The notes under the pieces are model-generated. The model made no database searches. It was not told the DNA's origin and saw only the letters and a list, made by a program, of their open reading frames with translations. A DNA stretch of 64,000 bases from Gymnothorax reevesii (lineage: Eukaryota; Chordata; Actinopteri; Anguilliformes; Muraenidae), in the NCBI GenBank assembly GCA_029721435.1, contig CM056584.1, positions 10,226,395-10,290,394 on the forward strand, given 5' to 3'. A program made the translations under genes and the position numbers. Below are positions 40,201 through 47,655 of the stretch, piece by piece. The stretch's first letter is position 1, and every line of letters starts with the position of its first letter.

Positions 40201-43175
40201 CACAAAAAAAGAGAGAAATTCCTCCACAATGATGCAAAAGGCTCGCAGCAAATTAATGCAAACATTGGATTGTAGTTGGTGCCACCAGGGGTGGTGTATC
40301 TGGTCATTCAGTTTAGATGACAATTCTTTTTTCACATGGGTGCTAGAGGTTTTGAATAACTCCACAGCTGTCTGTGTTTAATATTTAAATGAATTGGATA
40401 ATCTATAACATTTCAATAAATATGCCCTCCATAATTATTGGCACCCCTTGTAAAGATGTGTTCTTTATCTTCTAATAAATTCAGTTTTTTTCTAAATAAT
40501 ATGGGACCACAATGAAAAAAAGAGGAAAATCCAACCTTTAATTTAAGTGCATTTCTTCAGTGGGAAAAAAATCCCACATTAAGAAATAATTCTTTTACAT
40601 CAAATCATATGTGCCACAATTATTAGCATTCCTGATGTTGATACCTTGTACAACCCTCTTTTGCCAACAACACAGCACCTAATCTTCTCCTATAATGTTT
40701 CACAAGATGGGAGAATACAGAAAGAGGGATCTTTGACCATTCCTCTTTGCACAATCTCTCTAAATCATCCAGCGACCTGGGTCCTCTCCTCTGCACTCTC
40801 CTCTTCAGCTCACTCCACAGGTTTTCAATGGGGTTGAGGTCTGGGGACTGAGATGGCCATGGGAGGAGCTTGATTCTGTGTCTGATGAACCATTTCTGTG
40901 TAGATATGGTCACATGTTTGGGGTCATTATCTTGCTGAAAGACCCAGTGACCACCCATATACAGCTTTCGGGCAGAGGCCACCAGATTTTGATTTAAAAT
41001 GTCCTGGTATTTCAAAGCGTTCATGATGCCATACACCCTAACAAGGTTCCCAGGGCCTCTGGAAGAGAAACAGGCCGACAGCATCACCAATCCTTCCCCA
41101 TACTTCACAGTGGGCATGAGGTGCTTTTCTGCATATTTATGTTTTGTGTTCTGCCAGACCCACTTAGAACGTTTGTTGCCAAAAAGCTCTATATTGGTCT
41201 CTTCTGACCAAAGCACTCGGTCCCAGTTGAAGTCCCAGTACCGCTTAGTGAACTCCAGACGTTTGCGTTTATGATTGTGAGTGAGAAAAGGTTTTTTCCA
41301 TGCATGCCTCCCAAACAGCTTGATGACATGTAGATAGAACCTGATGGTTGTTTTGGAGACTTTGTGACCCCAAGATGCTATCATTTGTTGCAATTCTTTA
41401 ACAGTGAGCTTTGGAGAACTTTTTAGTTCTCTTACCATCCTCCTCACTATGCCTCGTCCAGGCTTGTTTACCACTGTTCCAGTTGTTTTAAACTTCTTAA
41501 TGATTCCTCTGACAGTAGATATAGGCAGGTGCAGGCGAGTGGCTATTTTCTTGTAGCCATTGCCTGACTTGTGAAGGTCGACACACATCTGCCTTACTTG
41601 AATGGTGTGTTCCTTTGTCTTTCCCATGAGAGAAGAGAAAGAGAAAGAGAGATAAGAGAAATGGCCTCTGTGTCACGCCACATTTATATCCCAGGGAAAC
41701 AGGAAGTGATGATTTACTAATTAAATATTCCTGGATACTCTGATCAACTTTGTAAACTACTATAGAAATTACAGAAATACTTCAATTACATTGAATTCCT
41801 AGGAATTGTTAGGGGTGCCAATAATTGTGGAAGCGGTGATTTTATGAAAAATAATTACTTCTTAGTCAGGGATTTTTTTTCCCCTTAAAATTCACTTGAG
41901 TTGAAGGTTACATTTTTCTACAATTTTCAGTGTAAGAGTATGCTTCTGCAATAAAAATCCCAAAAATGGTCACAGGACAAATGGACCCTTCAGAATCCTC
42001 ATTTTAGGCCATGATTTCACCATGTCTCCACTTGAGATAGACGACTGGATTTTAATATGACCAGCTTACACACCTTATCCAACTTTATGGCCAACAAAAA
42101 GTTTGCGTATCTAGCTCCTTCTGTGTGAACTGATTTTTTGGAAAATGGACCCTTGACCCACATAGGTCAACTCTGATGAGCTCAGTGTTGATGGTTTTGG
42201 AAGTTGAAATCACATCCTAATAACAGGAACTTCATCAAAATGATGATGATTTAGCTTGCTAACCCTTCAAGGCCATATTGGGATCCGCAAACCAGGTAAA
42301 CTTCTGATTAGCTCCGTGTTTAGTTCTGGAGGTTGGAATTGCAACAAATAACATTCTTAATGACTTATAGATCATGTCTTGGAGAAATGCTTTAAAATAA
42401 TAAAAGATATTGGTCATTCACCATTTCAAGGCTGTAATGTAATGAGCCTGGGGTAAAACTATTCAGCTTGTGAATCCAACAGTTACTGAGAGCTAATATT
42501 TCCCACTCAAGGGCAAAAAAAAGATTTTAAATCTCATGATGACAAGACCAATACATGTTTTTAGAAAACAAATTTCTGCAGTGAACCCCAAAACCCCCTC
42601 AAACTGCCCCACCCGCACAAGTGAACAGTATTCTGATTGTAGAAAGGTTTTAACTAAAGACAGGGCAACTAATTTTTCTTGCCACAGTAGCCGATGCATC
42701 CAAGAAGTCCCGAGCAACTTTATTTCTTTGCCAGACAGCTCGATATTAAGTACATAACAAAAACCGGAGGTGGCGATTACCTTCCTACATATGTAGCTGT
42801 TAGTGTGCAGATCAGATTCAAACCAGTCACACATCAGGTGAACCAGAATTTGTCTTGAGGCTGGTGTTCATATCATACTGTGTGATGCAGGATGGACAGG
42901 ACTCCTGTAATGCTGGTACATCAGCAGACAGTGAGTGAGCAGCAGGCAGTGAATGAATGGCTATGGCTGGCACAGCGAGAGCAGAGGTGTTATATAAGAC
43001 CAGGTTACCAACAGCGCCCCAGCGCCAAGGCTAATGAGGTTGCTGCATAAGCCTCGCCAGCAGCGCTCAAGCTCTTTTCAGCTTCAAGAGTCACACGTCA
43101 CTCAGGGTAACAAGATGAATGACAATGAAACAGATGGGGAGGGGCGTCTCTCTCCCTTGCTTTCTCTCTTACACT

Positions 43176-43217
<42 letters not shown>

Positions 43218-43500
43218 GTGCACTCTGCAGCCAGTGCTGCATCTCTCCGGTTACATAACGCTGACGCTTTGATGACGGGCGAACAGGGGGCTGGTGAAAA
43301 GAACGAAGGATGAGGATGAAAGAGAAATAAAAAATAGAAAAGCTTAATAAGGGGGTGGACTGATATCGAGAGCGAAAGAGGAGATGTCTCAACGCACAAA
43401 TTTTCTCATGTTCGTTGAAAGACATTATTTTCTCTCTCCTTCATATGCATCTGAGCAGGCGTAAAAACATGCACATATTCGCACATGCGTGCACAAACAC

Positions 43501-43539
<39 letters not shown>

Positions 43540-45176
43540 CGCCCTCAGATACATGGAGTTTGTGCTCCAGAGTCCACACTGCCCGACGGTTCCTCACAGC
43601 GGTGGGTCACCACTGTCAACCAATCAGGGTCACTCTCAAAGTAAAGGTCTCTCCCCGCATCTATATCACCACCTGGCTCCCTAAACACAGAGTGCAACAT
43701 CTCTCATCTGCTGAACAAGCCACACCCCAGATCCCTAAATTTCAGCACTTCCCCATAAATCTCACTCTGTCCCTCTTGTGTTGTGCTCGCCACAAGCTTG
43801 CACATCCACACGCACCACCTGACAATCACCTCCCTACGGCTCAAAGCACTGCCATTTCACAGAGCCCAAAACATCCTCAATGCCTCTCCCCCCACCCGCT
43901 CAAAACATCCCATCAATACCATCACATCCCACCCCCTGAAGCACTGCCAATCTCTGTGTGAAACCAAGACAACGTGAAATGGGAGGGAATATTCAGAACG
44001 TTCTCCAACCTCATTTCAGCAGGCACTGAGCAAAAGATGCAGCTCAACCCTGCCCTCTGCTGTACATACTGCAGTACTTCCCAACTGAACTCGGGTCTGC
44101 AAATGGGTCACGGAACGCCTCCAGAACCAGGCACCGCTTGTCGAGCTCTGCTATTCTCAAGGCTAAGGACCCCGCCCTCGCGGGGATAATTGGTTCGGAA
44201 GAGGTTCGAAAACGCTCTGTACCCCAATTAACGGTCATGCGGTCAAACAGGCTCTTATGTAAAATGGATCCTGAGATTTCACAGCTAAAATGCGATTTGG
44301 AATGAAAAGCCGGTCGCTACAGAGGCTTCTGGAATGTATGGGTGAGAGTGCGCGTATGTACATGTACAATTCTGTCTATATTTGGCGAGAATAATCGAAT
44401 TCACCCACACAGGAAGCAGAATATTACCATGAAAAGCAAAAAATCATTTGAAGCAGACAGCAGAGAGGCACCAAGGCTTTTTAGCACCATTTTAAAATCG
44501 TTCTCTCTCGTCCAGCCCACACACATATGGACACTCAGTCTGCATCTCACCCTCTCTGCACACACGCACACTCTGCCTGAGTGAGTGTCTGGTTAGATAT
44601 TCCCCCTCTCTCCGAAAGAAAGGATGAACATCCTCCAACACCCACTCTCTCTCCCTCTCTCTTTCTCTCTCTCAATGTGGTTGTCAGGGCGGATTCACGC
44701 TGTCTGAACGAGCGTCGAAGTGGGTGTACGACGTTGTCTGTGCATGCGTGTGGGTGTGTGTGAGTGCGTCCCTGTTCAGGGTACTTACACTGAAACCAGA
44801 TTTGTGACCACAGGTTGGCAGAGATAAGTCTGTCAATCCATTACCGCAGCAACAAGGGCCGCAGACCTAGAGAAAGAACTGTGTGTAATCACCAGGATCT
44901 CGAGTGGAGTCGCTGCCACTGCCTCACCTTATATCCTCTCCAGTAAGACTGGATCAGCAGTGCTGCTTCTGAGTCAGTCAGTCGCAGGGAGAGGGGGATG
45001 GGCGGCCGGGGGCTGCGATGGAGAAATAAGCGTCAGGTCTCACAGATAAAAGCACAGCCGCCCTTTGCACTAACCAGAGGTGAGGACTAACTGGGCAAAG
45101 GGACAGTGACAAAGCTGCACTAGTGAGAACACCTGCACTACTGTCCTGGTTTGTGTGTACACATTTTCACGCACGT

Positions 45177-45214
<38 letters not shown>

Positions 45215-47583
45215 ACCTAATGAGAGCCAGATTTGGGGTATGTAACACACACTTCTTGCTCACCCAATCAAGTATAGATCATATTCGCAACTTGCCAAGC
45301 CCATCATACATGTTTCCGTGATACCAACTGTTCACCCAATCATACGAAAGCATTGATCACTCACTGCTGGCTCAGCCAATCCTTGACAAAAGGGATCTCC
45401 TCAAAGTCCAATGGAGGCCCTTGACCGAGCCTGCAAGGGTTCTGACTGCAGATGAGTAGAGGAGATATAGATGGAGAAGAGAGAGATGAGAGGAGGGGCA
45501 AAAGAATCTACAGAAAATTAAAATGTAAGACAAATTTCAACAGCAACATGACAAAGAACTTCATTTACCCCCCACCAACCAATCAACATAGCATACCAAG
45601 CATTGTGAACACACAGTGGTCCTCAAAGATAAAATGACAATTAAAATGAGGAAGATGAGCAAATGATGATTAAGAGGAAAAGCTGCGAACGGTGAGCTTA
45701 CTTGTACAGCCACACAGTCAGGAAGTCACAGGGGTTGAATCTGGTTCTCTTCCTCTAGAAAAGACAGACACACCGATAGCCTCAGGGAAAGAGGGAAGAG
45801 TGGATACAGCTGACAGAAAAGACCGGCGCTCCAGACTACATGAAGGACAACAATAATAGAGTCTAAATCAATACAGTGTCAAGCAAAATAGCGAAAAGTA
45901 GCTGATTAGAGAGCACGGGAGGAGCATGAGTAATAATACACTATTAAACAAAGGTTTTTAATAAAGTATGCTGAAAAGAAATGTCATGTATTCGCGAAGA
46001 GTATGATAATGCAGTAAGATGTACCATGGTGTATATTAGTTGTGAGTACTTCAGAGTCATAAAGTTTTATGCAATTTAAAGTAGATCATTTGTATGTATA
46101 GCCGTTTGGTTGAAAAGCGGATTTTAGTGTTATAAAGCAGCATAATGCAGTCTAAACAAATGCAAAGTAATGCGATGCGAGGTATAATAGCATCAATTAG
46201 CATAATGTAGAAATAACGGAGAAGCGATTGAAACGTGAGTGTTGTTGATTTTCAAAGTAATGTAGTCTACCACAACCTCAAGATATTGGTGTCTCTGAGC
46301 TTCCTTCAGCACCGCCTCTAGTCCAGGTAGCAAGACTGGAAAAATCCTCTCTTCTAGGTACTGTGTCGTTGAGCCTTTGACAGGGATTGGGAGATTGAGA
46401 GCATGAGTGCAAGAGTGGAAATAGGAGAGAGTTCAATATCGCTAAAAACGTGATGTTCACTTTGCCGTAACAATGCAGTCATGTTGTTCTAATGCTCAGG
46501 AGCCACAGCAGGAAGACAGAGCATCACGATACACCTTTATTGTTCATTTGGGCGCAAAAACTGCTTCTGTAGAAAGCCTTCATAAACAAAGAGTAGTGTA
46601 ACATATGTGCTATTAATATTTGTCATAACAGCTGATAATGTATCTACATTACCAGATACAGCACGAAAAGAGCACTGCATCAGCATTAAGCAAACTATAG
46701 TGGCATCAAGGGGTAGCATGGCTTAGGAGGTAGAGCGGGCGGCCTAGGGATCAGAAGGTTCCCCGTTCTCCCCCAGTGAACGTGTTGAAGTGTCCTTAAG
46801 CAAGACACTGAACCCCACACTGCTTCTGATGTGCAGGATGGCGCCTTGCATGGCAGCCTCCGGCATCAGGGTGGATGTGAGGCATAGTTGTAAAGCGTTT
46901 TGGGGTCATATCATGTGACTAGAAAGCGCTATATAAATGCAGTCAAATTTACCATTTACCATCAATAGGTTCAACTAAAGCCGCTCACATTGCTGAAATT
47001 CAGGAGGGTGAGTGGAAGAGGCGGTGTTGGGGTTACAGCGCGGGGGAAGCTTCTCCAGAAGAGAGTATCCAGCCAGTGCAGGGTGACTCCGCAACGGGTC
47101 CGCTTCCCTGAATGGATCGTCATCCACTGCGACCTACAGGAACCAAAGATGCATCTAAAGTCAAGTCGTGATCTATCAATGTTTGTTCAAGAGTCAGAAA
47201 CGGCTCAAACTAATATTGCAAATCAAAAAGTATTGACCGACAAAGGCACTTCCTTTTAGGCAGAATACTATATTTTGAGATCACCTTCGCGGGCATGAGC
47301 CCAGAGAAAACGGGTGCATGATTGCGAGCGCTGTATCGTGGTACTTCAGTGCTCTCGGAACTGGTGTCAGTCCAGACATCTCCGGGAGGGCAGGGTTGTT
47401 CCGACTCGTACTCTGTATGGGCGAGAGGCGCTGATCAGCATTGGAACTCATACACAGGACAAGAGTTCAGTACGAACAACGACCCTGCAACTCCCACACT
47501 CACTTCGAATTTAAGGACCCAAATATTTTACCTTCACATATCTGTTGCCAAAAAGATTTCTTTTTGTTAATAACGCGAGCCAT
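26824..47583 (-). CDS. iqck: IQ motif-containing protein K (spliced, nine coding exons)
   Basis: Minus-strand join of 47583-47532, 47412-47285, 47133-46989, 46374-46277, 45754-45702, 45445-45365, 45012-44928, 32909-32795 and 27209-26824: 1143 nt, 380 residues plus stop, with every junction phase-consistent. Blocks shared with human IQCK as I recall it include LW-Q-IC-EYE-EQP near the N terminus, [46 protein letters not shown] and ELRQWQ--LRE with FWA-QE. Residues from about 113 to 162 resemble a DPY-30/RIIa docking helix pair ([18 protein letters not shown], then [15 protein letters not shown]), and an IQ motif lies at 206-216. Such motifs suggest an axonemal or calmodulin-linked role; the function is not established. 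Human IQCK is about 287 residues, so the long tail from exon 9 is unusual and is the least certain part. Confidence 0.88.
27210..32509 (-). other. Probable iqck intron 8 (no other gene seen)
   Basis: About 5.6 kb in all up to exon 8. The stretch is mainly AT-rich with no exon recognised on either strand. It includes a (TC)n tract at 30806-30833 and the TTAA MITE at 32057-32385. Confidence 0.4.
32057..32385. mobile_element. TTAA-flanked MITE (329 bp)
   Basis: Long, well-preserved terminal inverted repeats. The left end is TTAAAGGTGCAATATGCAAG followed by TTTGTTTACTTTC. The right end read in reverse is TTAAAGGTGCACTATGCCAG followed by TTTGTTTACTTTC. Each end begins at TTAA. There is no coding sequence. 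The good agreement of the ends suggests a fairly recent insertion. Confidence 0.85.
32510..32773. mobile_element. TTAA-type MITE next to iqck exon 8 (264 bp)
   Basis: The left end is TTATAAGGTCCCCTATTATG. The right end read in reverse is TTAAAGGTCCCCTATTGTGT. The right end lies 21 bp from the boundary of iqck exon 8, just inside the intron beyond its 5' splice site. Confidence 0.78.
32795..32909 (-). CDS. iqck: iqck coding exon 8 (end of IQ motif, coiled helix)
   Basis: Acceptor gtgcgctcag, 115 nt, donor ccgag|gtgagc. It encodes [20 protein letters not shown] and [18 protein letters not shown], a charged helical stretch whose ELRQWQ, LRE and FWA-QE elements match human IQCK. A MITE ends 21 bp beyond the donor side of the exon. 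Confidence 0.9.
33072..33112. repeat. (CA)n microsatellite
   Basis: About 20 CA units followed by CG-interrupted repeats, in iqck intron 7. Further CA-rich pieces follow to about 33560, and GT tracts lie at 34388-34411 and 34514-34541. Confidence 0.9.
34163..34182. repeat. Homopolymer C20 tract
   Basis: A pure run of about 20 C followed by a CT-rich stretch (34183-34271) in iqck intron 7. Confidence 0.95.
35020..35855. repeat. CACATAC/ATACACCCTCAC minisatellite, left part
   Basis: Imperfect tandem array built from ATACACCCTCACATACTCAC and AAATATAATACAT-type blocks. The same array resumes at 37536 after a Tc1 insertion. The minus- and plus-strand frames in it are low-complexity artefacts. 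Confidence 0.85.
35856..37533 (-). mobile_element. Tc1/mariner element 2, about 1.68 kb
   Basis: The left end is CAACCCCAATTACAGAATAG followed by TTGGGAC. The right end read in reverse is CAACCCCAATTCCAAAATAG followed by TTGAGAC. Both belong to a well-known fish Tc1-like family. The element splits a minisatellite and carries a decayed transposase on the minus strand. The left end abuts TA; the right-hand TA is blurred. Confidence 0.88.
36300..37170 (-). pseudogene. Decayed Tc1-like transposase of element 2
   Basis: The N-terminal part near 37170-36900 reads [11 protein letters not shown], then an HTH-like stretch ([13 protein letters not shown]), with stops and shifts downstream. The best-kept part (36677-36312) has MEWGCIS, the second catalytic Asp in [11 protein letters not shown] and the Glu in [11 protein letters not shown]. 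The region that should hold the first Asp is interrupted. It is not expected to work. Confidence 0.82.
37536..38200. repeat. CACATAC/ATACACCCTCAC minisatellite, right part
   Basis: Continuation of the array found left of Tc1 element 2, with a CA tract at 37716-37735 and growing divergence rightward. A further CA/CAGA microsatellite lies at 38394-38462. Confidence 0.8.
38937..40423 (+). mobile_element. Tc1/mariner element 3, right end lost
   Basis: The left end (CAGTGCTGTGAGAATGTATA) is the same family as element 1, but the transposase remnant runs on the plus strand. An A-tract lies at 39100-39121. The right side fades at about 40423, exactly where element 4 begins, so the terminal repeat on that side is missing. 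Confidence 0.78.
39360..40370 (+). pseudogene. Decayed Tc1-family transposase of element 3
   Basis: Many stops and frameshifts. Recognisable pieces include a GGTAGGGTGATTC-type remnant of the GGGSVMVWG region near 39870 and the second Asp region [11 protein letters not shown] near 40027, followed by STSEWHKKK. It is more decayed than the other copies. Confidence 0.7.
40424..41950 (-). mobile_element. Tc1/mariner element 4 with full-length transposase frame
   Basis: The outer left repeat (CCATAATTATTGGCACCCCT, from about 40430) and an inner repeat (CCACAATTATTAGCATTCC, about 40614) form the double-repeat arrangement of IR/DR Tc1 elements. On the right the inner repeat is present (GGGGTGCCAATAATTGTGG, about 41811), with matching sequence to about 41950. 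The outer right repeat was not found, so mobility is unlikely. Confidence 0.82.
40623..41627 (-). CDS. Tc1-like transposase, uninterrupted frame, altered active site
   Basis: The 334-residue frame has the normal length for Tc1-type enzymes, which cut and paste DNA at TA sites. Residues 1-55 form the first HTH ([19 protein letters not shown]). The usual GRPR-like linker is degenerate (PGRGIVRR, 56-63). The DDE domain shows the second Asp at 233 (FQQDNDPKH) and the Glu at 268 ([11 protein letters not shown]), spaced 34 residues apart as in DD34E. The first catalytic Asp, normally in a WSDET block, is Glu142 ([12 protein letters not shown]). The [12 protein letters not shown] block is also degraded ([12 protein letters not shown]). 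It is therefore probably inactive despite the open frame. Confidence 0.88.
   Translation of the reverse strand: MGKTKEHTIQVRQMCVDLHKSGNGYKKIATRLHLPISTVRGIIKKFKTTGTVVNKPGRGIVRRMVRELKSSPKLTVKELQQMIASWGHKVSKTTIRFYLHVIKLFGRHAWKKPFLTHNHKRKRLEFTKRYWDFNWDRVLWSEETNIELFGNKRSKWVWQNTKHKYAEKHLMPTVKYGEGLVMLSACFSSRGPGNLVRVYGIMNALKYQDILNQNLVASARKLYMGGHWVFQQDNDPKHVTISTQKWFIRHRIKLLPWPSQSPDLNPIENLWSELKRRVQRRGPRSLDDLERLCKEEWSKIPLSVFSHLVKHYRRRLGAVLLAKEGCTRYQHQEC
41951..44927 (-). other. iqck intron 7, part without repeats of note (no gene seen)
   Basis: No exon was recognised. CA microsatellites lie at 43181-43213 and 43503-43539, and a CT-rich tract at 44645-44675. Long frames over the CA tracts are low-complexity artefacts. 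Confidence 0.4.
44928..45012 (-). CDS. iqck: iqck coding exon 7 (first half of IQ motif)
   Basis: Acceptor ccatcgcag, 85 nt, donor ataag|gtgagg. It encodes [20 protein letters not shown] and then QSYWRGYK. The IQ consensus (IQxxxRGxxxR) starts here and is completed by Val-Arg at the start of exon 8, so a 12-kb intron interrupts the motif. Confidence 0.92.
45176..45212. repeat. (GT)n microsatellite in iqck intron 6
   Basis: About 16 GT units between iqck exons 6 and 7. On the iqck transcript it reads as CA. Confidence 0.92.
45365..45445 (-). CDS. iqck: iqck coding exon 6
   Basis: Acceptor ctcatctgcag, 81 nt, donor cagca|gtgagt. It encodes [20 protein letters not shown] and KDWLSQ, with split codons at both ends. 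The IPFV core and its spacing match IQCK. The split codon into exon 7 gives His at the start of [10 protein letters not shown]. Confidence 0.88.
45702..45754 (-). CDS. iqck: iqck coding exon 5
   Basis: Acceptor ttcctctag-type (cttttctag on the minus strand), 53 nt, donor tacaa|gtaagc. It encodes [17 protein letters not shown] plus two bases; the split codon gives Asn. It is nearly identical to the KRTKF--CDFLTEWLYNQNP block of human IQCK and supplies the second helix of the DPY-30-like motif. Confidence 0.9.
46277..46374 (-). CDS. iqck: iqck coding exon 4 (start of DPY-30-like motif)
   Basis: Acceptor ccctgtcaaag, 98 nt, donor ttgag|gttgtg (a weaker donor). It encodes [20 protein letters not shown] and [12 protein letters not shown]. 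The YLE--I-PVLLPGL pattern is conserved with mammalian IQCK and resembles the first helix of the DPY-30/RIIa docking motif. Confidence 0.88.
46711..46963 (+). mobile_element. tRNA-derived SINE
   Basis: The head resembles a tRNA gene, with an A-box-like GGCTTAGGAGGTAGAGCGGG and a B-box-like GGTTCCCCGTTC. The body includes TCCTTAAGCAAGACACTGAA. The tail reads AAAGCGCTATATAAATGCAG and ends with ACCATTTACCATC. This is a common fish SINE layout. It lies between iqck exons 3 and 4, in opposite orientation to the gene. Confidence 0.8.
46989..47133 (-). CDS. iqck: iqck coding exon 3
   Basis: Acceptor ggttcctgtag, 145 nt, donor caat|gtgagc. It encodes [14 protein letters not shown] through [15 protein letters not shown] to THPPEFQQ plus one base. 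The split codon gives Cys, followed by STTQYLE, which aligns with a Cys-Ser-Pro-Lys-Glu-Tyr-Leu-Glu sequence in human IQCK. Confidence 0.78.
47285..47412 (-). CDS. iqck: iqck coding exon 2
   Basis: Acceptor cgcccatacag, 128 nt, donor gaag|gtgatc. It begins [11 protein letters not shown], matching the conserved EYE-EQP block, and continues with a Ser/Thr-rich segment. It enters in phase 1 and leaves in phase 0. A stop just upstream in this frame confirms that it cannot be a first exon. Confidence 0.78.
47532..47583 (-). CDS. iqck: iqck coding exon 1
   Basis: 52 nt from the ATG at 47583-47581 to the donor gaag|gtaaaa, encoding [17 protein letters not shown] plus one base. The split codon joined to exon 2 gives Glu, making FWQQICEEYESEQP, close to the LWEQICKEYEAEQP pattern of mammalian IQCK. 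Far too short to be found by open-frame length. Confidence 0.8.
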
Positions 47584-47589
47584 TTCTCA

Positions 47590-47655
47590 CTTTTCCATCG
47601 GTTGCTATAAACGGGAACGCGCGTTGCTAAGGAAGTGTTATACTACTTCCGGAAT
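47590..47655 (-). promoter_or_regulatory. iqck: Candidate iqck promoter with RFX half-sites and an ETS site
   Basis: Upstream of the iqck ATG, read on the minus strand, are two AGCAAC half X-box sites (47601-47606 and 47623-47628) and an ETS-like CCGGAAGT (about 47645-47652), in CpG-containing sequence. RFX factors activate many ciliary genes through such sites. The full palindromic X-box is not present, so this is suggestive only. Confidence 0.35.
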
